64,000 bases of DNA from Bacteroidota bacterium (GCA_023391415.1 JAEWAY010000003.1:186001-250000), one strand, 5' to 3'; numbered from the stretch's first letter, positions 41,219-50,687 are shown. Numbers and translations: made by a program. Notes: generated by a model not told the origin, from the letters alone.

Positions 41219-44200
41219 TTATTCAATGATGAGCTTTTGAATTTCGACACTCGCGCCATTTTTATAATAGACTATATACATGCCCTTATCGAGATGGCTT
41301 ATATCAAACCGTTGTGTGGGTGATGTGATCCGCCAGTTGGCGATGGATCGGGAATATTGATCCAGAATCTGAATGGAGCTTGTGGATTCCGGGCGCTCGC
41401 TGAGCAGAACGGTAAGTTCTTTATTTGCCGGATTAGGGAATAATCTAAACTGACCTGATTTAGCGCTAAGGTCGACCATAGAGGTAATAAGCTCTGGATA
41501 ATTAAAAGTTAAGGTTGGAACATTGTCTCCCGCTTCTTTTGAGTTTAGTACGATCCAGTTAATATTTTGGTCGTCTTCAACACTTAAAATCAGAGTAACA
41601 AACCCACTTTCATTTTGAACTTCACTTTTTATATAATCGCTAAGATCAATGTTGAAGTGTTGATAACTATAATCGCTTATGATAAATGAAGTGATTAAAT
41701 CTCCGGCAGCCGGCTTATTTCTCCATGTAATAGTGTTCTCATCCCAGTCTTCACTGGTTGATTTGTAAATATTGACTTTCATATCTCCTACGCCGCCGTC
41801 AACGTCATTGACATAACCGTATAGATTCAGATATGAAGATACTAACTCTTCCTTGTTGCCATTTAACTTGCTCAGATCAAACTGAATGTATGTTTCTCTA
41901 TCAGGATCTAACGTGAAATTTTTTATTCTTAATACGTTAGGATCACCTACGCCAAATCGAGCGTCAATATCACCAGGAGTCCATGAACTTATCTGCACAT
42001 AGGCGTCATTTTCAGGAATCAGCGTTTCCTCGGTTAGAGGAACTTCCCTGAAAGTAATGATATAATGAGTGTCTTCTTCCGGCGTGGAGACTGTGTGGGT
42101 TTGTGTTTTGCCGGTTGACCATGAGGAAAACGCCCAGGCGCTGTTAGGAAGATTTTGTGGGGAAGGTACTCCAAATGATCTTGTTACTCCTACGACGCCT
42201 TCTATAGAGAGAGGAGTGTCAAATGGTTGTCCATCAATCGTCAACTTTAACCCAGGGGGAACGGTTTCAAAACTCATAATGGATTTTTCCGGATATAGTT
42301 CTATATAGGCGGTATCTGTCAGTCCACCGGCGTCTGTTACAATAAGATAGACTCTGTACCAGATGTTGCTCTCTGTATGGCCAAATGGAGACATGGCATA
42401 GGTATAGGACGCGGAGCCTTCATAAAACTGTCCGTCGTGTACATGGGTATCATGGTGTAAATCGACTTTCCATTTGAACTGGGCTACCGGAATAGTTCCA
42501 TCTTCTGGATCAGTAGCGGTTCCTGTAAATGTGAATTTCTGACCACCATGGAATAAGACGCCATTTTCTGGAGAGGTGATAATAGCGGTAGGACGGGAGT
42601 TAAATTCTGTAACAGTAAGCATTGCCGCTTCACTAGTTACTTCCGCGTATGTATTCGTTACTTTTACCGTATATTCCCCGGCATGTTCAGGAAGAACATA
42701 ATCTATAGAATACGAGGCGGTAGTAGCGCCTTCGATAATTTGTCCATCTTTATACCATTGGTAAGCCAATGGGATCGCCCCGGTAGCCTGAACACTGAAA
42801 GTGACGGACTGACTTTCCGCGATTTGCTGACTTTCGGGCTGGCGATGTATTTCAGGGTCAAGGTTTCCAGAATATACAATTCTATAGACAGAGCCAATGC
42901 CGGTTCCATCGTAAGCGCCCCGGTTGATATAATACAGATTTCCATCCGGATGTACATCGATGCCGATTGGATTGCTAGCGACATTACTTGAAAATACTTC
43001 GGTTTTCTGGCCGGTTTCCGGGTTTAGCACCGCAATCCAGTTGGCGCAATAGTCCATAAAGAAGTATTGGCCTAGATATCCGCGCGGATAGTTCGTCGCT
43101 TCCGGTTCGAAAAAACAGCCACCGGTAATGGCGCATTCAGGCTGGTTTCTGATAGGATACGTGTGGACAGGATTTGTATACTGAGTTTTTATACCTTCTT
43201 CTGTTGGCCAGCCAAAGTTTTTTCCACTGGTAGTGGCGTCATTGATTTCTTCCCATTCTTCCTGGCCAACGTCGTTGATGAATATTCTTCCGGTGCTTTC
43301 CTGTATGTCAAATGTAAATGGATTGCGGAGTCCGTATGCCCAAATCATTTTTCTCTGATCGGTGCCGGATGTATATGGATTGTCGGAGGGTATGCTTCCG
43401 TCCGGATTTAATCTCAAAATTTTTCCATGCGTGTTGTCAAGGTCCTGAGCATTGGGACCGTGTCCATTGTCGCCAGTGGCTATATACAATTTGCCGTCTG
43501 GTCCAAAATGCATACCGCCTCCATTATGGTTATGCGCGGATGAAAGAGGGTCAAGATCAATAATGGTTTGAGCGCTTGACATGATGGCCGCGTTGCCATT
43601 GAGAGTATAACGAACTACACGACTCCGTACCGGTTCGTTGGGAGTAGTGTAGAATATGTACATGTAATTGTTGTTGGCGAAATCAGGATCCAGGGTAATG
43701 CCAATTAATCCGCGTTCAGAATAACCCTCTGGTCCGGCTTGATTTACTGAAATACTGAGTACGGGTTCACTTGAGAGCTGGCCATTTTCAATGACGCGTA
43801 CCTTGCCAGCCTGCTCCGCTATAAAGATTCTTCCATCCTTAGCTATGGTAAAGGCTGTGGGGTGGGCGAGGCCGGTAGCCACGCGTACATGGGTAAACTG
43901 GGGCGCGATGTCTTCCACCAGAGTGACTTTTCCAAAAACATTAGCGTCCTGATAGGCGATGTTTCTTTGTCCCATGGGCTTATCTATAAATTCGGAACCG
44001 ATAAAGTTTTGTCTTGTCGGGCCTCCATCGTTGTCGCAATAAGCCATGGCGAAGCCCATTATTTTGCCTTCCGCCAACGTCGCTTTAGGATTGTTGGAGT
44101 TGCCGTATATAAACGCGTCGGTGTATACGTCAAAAGCGGCTTCCCAGATATAAGTATTATTGCCAATGGAAGTTCTCTTTACTTCAACATGATCGTTAAA

Positions 44201-44668
44201 AAGTTTTGGACTTCTGTCGGTGTCCGTGTCGACGTTGTCATACGTCAATGATATGTGGTACGCGAAGGCGTTGTGCGAAAACTCATGTCCTCCGCCTGAA
44301 GCGTTCTCATCCAGAAATATTTCCCAGGTATCGTCTTCCCAGTAATTTTGTAAAGGGTTCGCGTGATAGTCGTTGAGTACGTCATCGACGATTTCCGCGA
44401 GCACATAAAGCTTGTCCGCGTCCCAGGCCAGTTTGAATCTACCCGCGAAATCTCCGGGAGTCATAGGGTCTCCGATCCATAGTTCCTCTACCGTATACCA
44501 GGGGCTGTTGGCCCAACAGGCGTCGTCCGCTATTCCATCAATAACCGGAGCTGTTTTCGCCCTTGGCGCCTGATATTTGGTTTGTGAAAAGCCTGTACTC
44601 AGTTGGAAAACGAAAAATATTAACGCGCATATGAACGCTTTGATGTGAAAAGCCATATTGATGTTCAT
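41219..44668 (-). CDS. Large secreted PQQ-dependent sugar dehydrogenase with CBM9-like, Ig-like, DNRLRE and T9SS sorting domains
   Basis: The ATG at 44668 is chosen; a TTG 51 nt upstream is the only longer start. The 1149-residue product has, roughly: signal peptide (1-28, ending FQLSTGFSQ), a CBM9-like sugar-binding domain (30-240), a six-bladed propeller of the soluble glucose/sorbosone dehydrogenase type (262-610, with HNHNGGGMHFGPDGKLYIATGD-like blocks split around NGHGPN), an Ig-like domain (615-695), a PKD-like domain, a DNRLRE domain (890-1065, TWRNKPA), and a type IX secretion sorting domain (FPNPANKELTVLL, DISHLDKGMYIVYYK). Surface or secreted; the sugar substrate is unknown. Confidence 0.9.
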   Translation of the reverse strand: MNINMAFHIKAFICALIFFVFQLSTGFSQTKYQAPRAKTAPVIDGIADDACWANSPWYTVEELWIGDPMTPGDFAGRFKLAWDADKLYVLAEIVDDVLNDYHANPLQNYWEDDTWEIFLDENASGGGHEFSHNAFAYHISLTYDNVDTDTDRSPKLFNDHVEVKRTSIGNNTYIWEAAFDVYTDAFIYGNSNNPKATLAEGKIMGFAMAYCDNDGGPTRQNFIGSEFIDKPMGQRNIAYQDANVFGKVTLVEDIAPQFTHVRVATGLAHPTAFTIAKDGRIFIAEQAGKVRVIENGQLSSEPVLSISVNQAGPEGYSERGLIGITLDPDFANNNYMYIFYTTPNEPVRSRVVRYTLNGNAAIMSSAQTIIDLDPLSSAHNHNGGGMHFGPDGKLYIATGDNGHGPNAQDLDNTHGKILRLNPDGSIPSDNPYTSGTDQRKMIWAYGLRNPFTFDIQESTGRIFINDVGQEEWEEINDATTSGKNFGWPTEEGIKTQYTNPVHTYPIRNQPECAITGGCFFEPEATNYPRGYLGQYFFMDYCANWIAVLNPETGQKTEVFSSNVASNPIGIDVHPDGNLYYINRGAYDGTGIGSVYRIVYSGNLDPEIHRQPESQQIAESQSVTFSVQATGAIPLAYQWYKDGQIIEGATTASYSIDYVLPEHAGEYTVKVTNTYAEVTSEAAMLTVTEFNSRPTAIITSPENGVLFHGGQKFTFTGTATDPEDGTIPVAQFKWKVDLHHDTHVHDGQFYEGSASYTYAMSPFGHTESNIWYRVYLIVTDAGGLTDTAYIELYPEKSIMSFETVPPGLKLTIDGQPFDTPLSIEGVVGVTRSFGVPSPQNLPNSAWAFSSWSTGKTQTHTVSTPEEDTHYIITFREVPLTEETLIPENDAYVQISSWTPGDIDARFGVGDPNVLRIKNFTLDPDRETYIQFDLSKLNGNKEELVSSYLNLYGYVNDVDGGVGDMKVNIYKSTSEDWDENTITWRNKPAAGDLITSFIISDYSYQHFNIDLSDYIKSEVQNESGFVTLILSVEDDQNINWIVLNSKEAGDNVPTLTFNYPELITSMVDLSAKSGQFRLFPNPANKELTVLLSERPESTSSIQILDQYSRSIANWRITSPTQRFDISHLDKGMYIVYYKNGASVEIQKLIIE

Positions 44669-44769
44669 TTTAATACAACCACAGATAACAAATCTATTAT
44701 TGTTTTTGGATAAAACCAAGTGGGAGTTGGATATTGTAAACAGTACGAACTACGGCGGTCAAAGAAAAC

Positions 44770-44810
44770 AAAAAACCTGATTAATTTCTATATATAGGAA
44801 TTAATCAGGT
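44770..44810 (-). terminator. Terminator of the sulfite reductase operon
   Basis: ACCTGATTAATT (44775-44786) pairs with AATTAATCAGGT (44799-44810), 12 bp, with a T-run on the minus strand, 28 nt after the rhodanese stop. Confidence 0.85.
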
Positions 44811-44837
44811 GGTTTTTAGTGAATTATCGAATCGTAA

Positions 44838-45152
44838 TTAGACGTTCAGAGAGTCGTCGATTTCTTCCCGCCAGGCCAGAATTCCTCCGCTTAAATTCAA
44901 TAAATTTGTAAAACCATAGTTTTGTTCAAGAAACGCGATGGCGTTCGCGCTTCTTTTTCCGCTTCTGCAATGAATGACTACCTTTTTATCCTTGCTTATT
45001 TTGTCAATGTTATTGGGGATGGTCTGTAGAGGTATTAATTCTCCTCCAAGGTTGGCCTGGTCATATTCGGCAGGCTCTCTAACGTCAATAAGCTGCAAGT
45101 CGGCGTCGCTGTCTTTTAACTCTTTTAATTCCTGAACACTAATTTCCCGCAT
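44838..45152 (-). CDS. Rhodanese-like domain protein
   Basis: A 104-residue single rhodanese domain. The active-site loop is HCRSGKRS with the persulfide-carrying Cys near residue 58, preceded by VSVQELKELKDSDADLQLIDVREPAEY-type strands (EISVQELKEL, LIDVREPAEYDQA). Cytosolic sulfur transferase or sulfur carrier. It is the last gene of the minus-strand unit with siroheme synthesis and sulfite reductase, which supports a role in sulfur trafficking. Confidence 0.92.
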   Translation of the reverse strand: MREISVQELKELKDSDADLQLIDVREPAEYDQANLGGELIPLQTIPNNIDKISKDKKVVIHCRSGKRSANAIAFLEQNYGFTNLLNLSGGILAWREEIDDSLNV

Positions 45153-45161
45153 AGTAGTCTT

Positions 45162-45749
45162 TTAATTCTTTTTATTGGTAAATATCGATGTTATTTCGTT
45201 CATCTTTTGAACTTTGTATTCAAAGTCGCCTTTGAGGCGATCTCTTATATCCTTGAGATTGTGTAATAAGTCATCAATGGAACTTGGAATCGCTTCTTCC
45301 AGAAGCTCCCTTAGCCGTTTGGTAATAGTAGGGGATAGCCCATTGGAAGATATGCCTATTTTCAGGTTTCCTTTTTTTACAACGGAGCACATGTAGAAAT
45401 CGCAAAGCTCCGGAGTGTCCGCTATATTTACCAGAATTCTCCTCGCTTTGGCGTCTGACCAGATCTGATGATTGAGTGACTGGATACTAGTCGCCGCGAT
45501 AGCGATATCCGTATGCTCCAGGTCTTCCTTTTGATACGCTTTATGGGTTATTTTTAAAAAGTCAGGATGTTCCCGGGCGATTCGCTCTATCTGAGGATCG
45601 ATATCCTGAGCGACCAGCCTGACGGACGCGTTGGGGCTATTGGTCAAAAGGCTGGATATTTTTTCCAATCCTACTTTCCCTCCACCTACAATAAGAACGC
45701 GCAGCCGGTCCAAACGCAGAAAGATGGGAAAAAGCGTGTTTCCTTGCAT
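45162..45749 (-). CDS. Precorrin-2 dehydrogenase / sirohydrochlorin ferrochelatase (SirC/Met8-like)
   Basis: A 195-residue protein like the N-terminal part of CysG. It has the NAD-binding VLIVGGGKVGLEKISSLL (about residues 15-32) and the NIADTPELCDFYMCSVVKKGNLKIGISSNGLSPTI active-site region, in two parts. It oxidises precorrin-2 to sirohydrochlorin and may insert iron to give siroheme, the cofactor of the sulfite reductase encoded upstream. Coupled with cobA in the same operon. Confidence 0.92.
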   Translation of the reverse strand: MQGNTLFPIFLRLDRLRVLIVGGGKVGLEKISSLLTNSPNASVRLVAQDIDPQIERIAREHPDFLKITHKAYQKEDLEHTDIAIAATSIQSLNHQIWSDAKARRILVNIADTPELCDFYMCSVVKKGNLKIGISSNGLSPTITKRLRELLEEAIPSSIDDLLHNLKDIRDRLKGDFEYKVQKMNEITSIFTNKKN

Positions 45750-45764
45750 GGCGAATCGCTTTGA

Positions 45765-46544
45765 TTAATGAAAAGTCGTAGGAGAGTTGAGTTTTACTTG
45801 TTCCCAAACGGCTTTAACCATATAGGAGGCGTGTAGCTTAACAACCTCGCCGATCACAATAACGGCGGGCGAACTCAGACCTTCTTTCTTTACCACTTCA
45901 ACAATGGTTTCAATGGTGCCAAAGCCGATCCGTTCATCTTCTCTGGTGCCATTTTGAATGATGGCGACAGGCGTATCTTTTTTATCGCGGGATTTGAAGA
46001 TATCCATGATACGCTCAAGGTTGTTCATGCCCATTAGAATGACCACTGTAGCGGACGACCGGGCGGCGAGCTCAATGTCTTTTGAGAATTCGCCGGATCT
46101 GGTAGTGCCTGTAATGACCCAGAAACTTTCATTGACATGGCGCCTGGTAAGTGGGATGCCCTGTGTCTCCGGTACGGCGATCGCGCTCGATATGCCGGGT
46201 ATGATCGCTGTTTCAAGGCCGGCTTCCCGGGCGGCGACCAACTCTTCATGACCTCGGCCAAATATGAAGGGATCTCCTCCCTTGAGTCGCACGACATGAC
46301 CAAAATGCCTGGCGTAGTCGACGATCAGCTTGTTGATGTCATCCTGACAAAACGCGCACTTCCCAGCTCTTTTGCCTACGTAGACCTTTTCGGATCTAGC
46401 GGGGGCGTACTTGAGCAAGTCCGGATGAACCAGGGCGTCGTATAGTACGACGTCCGCTTCCGCGAGGGCTTTCAGCCCTTTTACGGTAATCAGGTCCGGA
46501 TCTCCGGGACCCGCGCCAAGAAGTGTGAGCCTGGGTTGCTTCAT
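45765..46544 (-). CDS. cobA: Uroporphyrinogen-III C-methyltransferase
   Basis: Makes precorrin-2 from uroporphyrinogen III with two SAM. The 259-residue protein has the family blocks LLGAGPGDPDLITVKGLKAL, VRLKGGDPFIFGRGHEEL and VPETQGIPLTRRHV, all of which bind SAM or substrate. The start codon overlaps the sulfite reductase stop (46541-46544, ATGA). It supplies the siroheme pathway with SirC. Confidence 0.96.
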   Translation of the reverse strand: MKQPRLTLLGAGPGDPDLITVKGLKALAEADVVLYDALVHPDLLKYAPARSEKVYVGKRAGKCAFCQDDINKLIVDYARHFGHVVRLKGGDPFIFGRGHEELVAAREAGLETAIIPGISSAIAVPETQGIPLTRRHVNESFWVITGTTRSGEFSKDIELAARSSATVVILMGMNNLERIMDIFKSRDKKDTPVAIIQNGTREDERIGFGTIETIVEVVKKEGLSSPAVIVIGEVVKLHASYMVKAVWEQVKLNSPTTFH

Positions 46545-48679
46545 GCGATCGAACTTTGTACAAACTGGCTTTGCCGGTATTTGTGAACTGTCTCCAGAAA
46601 ATGGGCCGCTTGCGCTACATACAACAAGGCGAAGTCCTTTTCAGGTTCATTTTTATTGATCTGCAATACAAGTTCTTCAAAGGTTTTACCATTGGTGAAG
46701 TTGTCTTTGCCGGCAAGATTGCTGTCAAAGTCCTGAAGAATCTTGATTTGCGTATTGCAATTGATGTTTTCGCTTATCAGCAACGCTTTCGCGCCGGTTA
46801 TAAATGTATTGTAAGCATGGTAAATCGCGTCGGCGTAGGCCTCTTTTTCCAACGCTTTCCTTGCCCAGTTGAATTTTTCATCCGTGTCCAGAATCAGGGT
46901 GGCGACAAGATCGATCATAGCTCCGGCGCACTCGCCGATACCGATCGCTTTTACATATTGCTCATTATGCCCCCAGTCTATAAAGTCCTCCTCCACTATG
47001 GTTTCCATATCAGTATATGGTTTCAGAAGCTTAAAAAAGTATAGTTTATCGAGTTCGATTTGCCTGCGGTAATAAGCGTTGTAATATTCATTGTCTTCCG
47101 CGTTGTTTTCATAATCCCTGATTAACTCGCGAAGAGCGTCTGGAACCCTTTTGGAAGGAAGCTTTATTACTTTATCCGCGATCAGTCCATTGCCGTCGTG
47201 CCCGACTCCTCCACCCAGCATTAGCTGCATGGCGGGCAATACATGGTTGCCTTTTTTGATGGACATGCCGTGAAAGCCTATGCTGGCGATGGAATGCTGT
47301 CCGCAGCCGTTCATACAGCCACTGATTTTGATTTTTATATCATTATTGTATATGAGCTCCGGAAACTCTTCTTTAATGACTCTTTCCAATTCGATCGCGA
47401 GTCCGGTACTGCCGGATATTGCCAGGTTGCAGGTATCGGTACCCGGGCAGGCGGTAATATCGGCTGTACTGTCGAATCCCGGCTCGGCGAAGCCAATTTC
47501 ATGAAGTTCATTGTACAATGCCGGCAACGCCTCGGGGTATACGAATCGAAGTACTAGTCCCTGGTTGATGGAGACGCGGATATCGCTTGACGCGTATTTC
47601 TTGACGATCTGGGCGAAGCGTCTGATATTGTCTGTCGAGATATCTCCAAGCTGGATTTTCAACTGAACAGCGTAGAAGCCTTTTTGCTTTTGCTCGAATA
47701 CATTGGTTTTTTTGAACCTTTCGTATGCTTCCTCATCAATGGGAGCTACCTTGGTGAAAGTATTTTGAGGAATTTGATATTCACCCAGAATATCCCTGTC
47801 AATTTGGTAGCTTTTTGTTTTCAGAGCTACGCGTTCCTGCTCGACAAGGCGTATAAATTCTTCCAGTCCTACATTATTGATGAGGTATTTCATCCGCGCC
47901 TTATTTCTCCGGGTACGTTCTCCATAACGGTCAAAAACCCTCAGGACCGCTTCCGTATATGGTATGATTTGATCTTCGGGGAGAAACTCGTGAGCTAGAT
48001 ACGCGTGGAATTCCTGCGCTCCGAGGCCGCCACCAAGTAGTACCTTGAATCCGCGTATCTCCTTGCCATTTTCAATCCGGACTTTGGGAATGAAACCAAG
48101 GTCGTTGATAAATGAAAACGCGGAATCCTGATCGCTGGAAGAAAAAGATACCTTAAACTTACGGCCCATTTCCTGGCAAATCGGATTTCTAAGGAAATAA
48201 CGGAAGTGTTCATATACGTATGGGCTTACGTCGAATGGCTCCAATGGATCGATTCCGGCCAGGGGAGAGCCGGTCATGTTGCGGACGGTATTGCCGCAGG
48301 CCTCTCTGGTAGTGATTTCAAGTTCCGCCAGTTTAGCCCATATTTTAGGTGTATTTTCCAGTTTGACATAGTGAATTTGTATGTCCTGACGGGTAGTAAG
48401 ATGAAGATTGCCGGAAGCGAACTCGTCGGAAATATCAGCGATGCGGATCAACTGTTCCGGAGTTATTTTTCCAAATGGCAGTTTGATGCGCACCATCTGG
48501 ACCCCCGGCTGGCGTTGCCCATAGATTCCTCTGGCGAGACGGAAAGCCCGGAACTTTTCCTCGTCCATCATGCCGAGACGGAATGAGTTGATTTTGGCTT
48601 GTAATTCGACAATGTCATGCTGAGCTTCCGGAGAGATGCTGTCTGATAGTTCTAGCTGATTTGTTATCTTATTACTCAT
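46541..48679 (-). CDS. Siroheme-dependent sulfite (or nitrite) reductase fused to a HEPN domain
   Basis: Assimilatory reductase that takes sulfite to sulfide (or nitrite to ammonia). The 712-residue protein has two ferredoxin-like domains and the siroheme/[4Fe-4S] cysteines in TACPGTDTCNLAISGS and SGCMNGCGQHSIASIGF. The C-terminal 130 residues (about 580-712) are an extra HEPN-like alpha-helical domain with the NWARKALEKEAYADAIYHAY start. The siroheme genes and cysH in this window favour sulfite as the substrate, but this is an inference. The 5' leader contains an attenuator. Confidence 0.9.
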   Translation of the reverse strand: MSNKITNQLELSDSISPEAQHDIVELQAKINSFRLGMMDEEKFRAFRLARGIYGQRQPGVQMVRIKLPFGKITPEQLIRIADISDEFASGNLHLTTRQDIQIHYVKLENTPKIWAKLAELEITTREACGNTVRNMTGSPLAGIDPLEPFDVSPYVYEHFRYFLRNPICQEMGRKFKVSFSSSDQDSAFSFINDLGFIPKVRIENGKEIRGFKVLLGGGLGAQEFHAYLAHEFLPEDQIIPYTEAVLRVFDRYGERTRRNKARMKYLINNVGLEEFIRLVEQERVALKTKSYQIDRDILGEYQIPQNTFTKVAPIDEEAYERFKKTNVFEQKQKGFYAVQLKIQLGDISTDNIRRFAQIVKKYASSDIRVSINQGLVLRFVYPEALPALYNELHEIGFAEPGFDSTADITACPGTDTCNLAISGSTGLAIELERVIKEEFPELIYNNDIKIKISGCMNGCGQHSIASIGFHGMSIKKGNHVLPAMQLMLGGGVGHDGNGLIADKVIKLPSKRVPDALRELIRDYENNAEDNEYYNAYYRRQIELDKLYFFKLLKPYTDMETIVEEDFIDWGHNEQYVKAIGIGECAGAMIDLVATLILDTDEKFNWARKALEKEAYADAIYHAYNTFITGAKALLISENINCNTQIKILQDFDSNLAGKDNFTNGKTFEELVLQINKNEPEKDFALLYVAQAAHFLETVHKYRQSQFVQSSIA

Positions 48680-48710
48680 AGACGGAAAATGATTTCTTGA
48701 TTTGTTTAAC

Positions 48711-48807
48711 TAAAAAAGCCTTTTCGTTTATTTCGGAAAGGCTTTGTGATATCAATCTTTTTATTTTGTAGATATAGGCCTTTCTTATTAGTCGCTTGTA
48801 TGGCGAC
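48711..48807 (-). promoter_or_regulatory. Transcription attenuator in the sulfite reductase leader
   Basis: Minus strand. A terminator (AAAGCCTTT 48737-48745, AAAGGCTTT 48715-48723, then T-run) lies 32 nt before the start codon. An upstream GAAAGGC (48778-48784) is the exact complement of GCCTTTC (48736-48742) in its left arm, and ATATC (48771-48775) pairs with GATAT (48749-48753) inside: an antiterminator. A separate hairpin GTCGC/GCGAC at 48791-48807 precedes both. I recognise no known riboswitch. Confidence 0.6.
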
Positions 48808-49048
48808 AGGAACAGTTGTAAACGGATAAAATAGGCATATATGTCATTTTCTTAATGTAAACTACAACAAATATAGGATAATTTTTTATTTAAAACAATT
48901 TTCAAAATTTAATTTTGATATTTTTTAATATAAGCCAATTCCTCAAAATTTAATTCTGCAATCACTTTCCAGGAAAAATATTTTGCCGTAAATTTGATTG
49001 TTGAGCGTATTATATTCTAACATTTCTTTTAAAAAAGTGGAATTTGAA
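48808..49048. other. AT-rich divergent intergenic region
   Basis: No gene or recognisable element apart from the leader on one side and the -7 box on the other. It presumably contains the sulfite reductase promoter on the minus strand. Confidence 0.5.
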
Positions 49049-49056
49049 TAGATTTG
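49049..49056 (+). promoter_or_regulatory. -7 box before the OsmC gene
   Basis: TAGATTTG matches TAnnTTTG. It lies 24 nt before the ATG at 49080, which argues that the ATG, and not the TTG at 49044, is the start. Confidence 0.5.
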
Positions 49057-49079
49057 CTCCGTCAAATTATTTTAGAACA

Positions 49080-49496
49080 ATGCGAATTAGACTTCAACAA
49101 GACGGAAACAGTTTTCATTTTGTCGCTCAAAACGAGCAGAACAATGATGTGCATATAGACGCTTCGCCCGCGATTGGCGGGCAAAATAAAGGGGCGAGAC
49201 CTATGGAGCTGCTTGTTATGGGATTGGGGGGATGTAGCGCTATCGATGTAATCAGTATACTCCGCAAACAGAGAATTGAAGTAGAGGGAATGCGTATTGA
49301 GATTGACGCGGAAAGAGAGCCTGACGTGATTCCTTCCTTATTCCGGAATATTCATATCGTATTTATATTTAAGGGGGCTATTGATTTGGCGAAAGTCGAA
49401 AGAGCGGTAGCCCTTTCCATGGAAAAATACTGTTCGGTCGCTAAAACGCTTGAAAAAACAGCTACGATTACCAGTAGCATACGGGTAGAAGCATAA
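49080..49496 (+). CDS. OsmC family protein
   Basis: A 138-residue protein of the OsmC/YhfA family, which includes peroxide-reducing and sulfur-accepting members. It has GARPMELLVMGLGGCSAIDVISIL with the first reactive Cys and MEKYCSVAKTLEKTATI with the second. The ATG at 49080 is taken because the upstream TTG sits inside the promoter box. Followed 9 nt later by metZ, so probably in the same operon. The specific substrate is not known. Confidence 0.9.
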   Translation: MRIRLQQDGNSFHFVAQNEQNNDVHIDASPAIGGQNKGARPMELLVMGLGGCSAIDVISILRKQRIEVEGMRIEIDAEREPDVIPSLFRNIHIVFIFKGAIDLAKVERAVALSMEKYCSVAKTLEKTATITSSIRVEA

Positions 49497-49505
49497 ATTA
49501 GTAAA

Positions 49506-50687
49506 ATGGGAAAGTATTCAAATTTTGAGACCAACGCCATCAGGCTGCAAACCGATAAGACCGGTAATAGGGAGCACACCGTCCCTTTATACATGACCTC
49601 CAGCTTCGTGTTTGAAGACGCTGAGCAGGCGAGGGCCTTGTTCGCGGATGAGATGCAAGGCAATATCTACACCCGGTTTTCTAATCCGAACACGAGCGAG
49701 TTTATTCACAAAATGTGCGCTTTGGAAGGCGCGGAGGATGGATTCGCTTCCGCTTCCGGCATGTCCGCGGTTTTTTGCAGCATGGCGCCTTTTTTGAAAG
49801 CGGGAGATCATTTGATCGTTTGTAAATCTGTATTCGGGTCGACTATCCAGATCGTTACTCAGATTTTGCCCAAGTGGGGCGTATCCTACTCCTTTGCCGA
49901 TATCGCCAGGCCGGAAAGCTGGGAAAGCCTTATTCAAGATAATACTAAAATGATTCTGGTAGAAACGCCGTCCAATCCGACGCTGGATTTGATTGATCTT
50001 GAATGGCTGGGAAAACTATGCAAGAAAAGGAATATCCTTTTAAATGTGGACAATTGTTTCGCTACGCCATATTTGCAGCAGCCGATCAAATTTGGCGCCG
50101 ACCTTGTAAGCCACTCCGCTACGAAGTTTATCGACGGACAGGGGCGGGCTCTAGGGGGGATCATAGTTGGGTCAAAAGAATTGATAAAAGAAGTTCGTTT
50201 CTTTAGCCGTCATACTGGTCCGGCCATGTCGCCCTTCAACGCCTGGATTTTTTCCAAAAGTCTGGAAACACTCCCTGTACGAATGGATAGACATTGCGAC
50301 AACGCGCTGAAGCTTGCTCAATATCTTGAAAAACATGAAGAAATAGAACTGGTAAAATACCCCTTTTTGCCTTCTTTTCCGCAATATGAGCTGGCGAAGA
50401 AGCAAATGAAGGCCGGAGGCGCGATCGTTACCTTTTATGTAAAAGGAGGACTCGAAAGAGGAAGAAGATTGTTGAACTCGGTGAAAATGATTTCCCATAG
50501 CGCCAACCTTGGAGATACGAGAACCATCATTACGCATCCGGCATCGACGACGCATTCAAAATTGTCAGACGCGGACAGGGAATCTGTGGGAATTTCGCCC
50601 GGGTTAATCCGGGTGTCGGCGGGATTGGAACATATCGACGATATTATAAGCGATATTGAACAGGCTTTGGAGGTATCAAAAAACTAA
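49506..50687 (+). CDS. metZ: O-succinylhomoserine sulfhydrylase (trans-sulfuration enzyme)
   Basis: PLP enzyme of methionine or cysteine biosynthesis. The 393-residue protein has the family start HTVPLYMTSSFVFEDAEQA, the cofactor contacts GNIYTRFSNPNT, ASGMSAVF and VETPSNPTLDLIDLEWL, and the Schiff-base Lys in HSATKFIDGQGRALGG. The GQGR after the lysine favours sulfhydrylase (MetZ) over cystathionine gamma-synthase. Uses sulfide, the product of the sulfite reductase on the opposite strand. Distinguishing MetZ from MetB or MetY by sequence alone is not absolute. Confidence 0.85.
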   Translation: MGKYSNFETNAIRLQTDKTGNREHTVPLYMTSSFVFEDAEQARALFADEMQGNIYTRFSNPNTSEFIHKMCALEGAEDGFASASGMSAVFCSMAPFLKAGDHLIVCKSVFGSTIQIVTQILPKWGVSYSFADIARPESWESLIQDNTKMILVETPSNPTLDLIDLEWLGKLCKKRNILLNVDNCFATPYLQQPIKFGADLVSHSATKFIDGQGRALGGIIVGSKELIKEVRFFSRHTGPAMSPFNAWIFSKSLETLPVRMDRHCDNALKLAQYLEKHEEIELVKYPFLPSFPQYELAKKQMKAGGAIVTFYVKGGLERGRRLLNSVKMISHSANLGDTRTIITHPASTTHSKLSDADRESVGISPGLIRVSAGLEHIDDIISDIEQALEVSKN

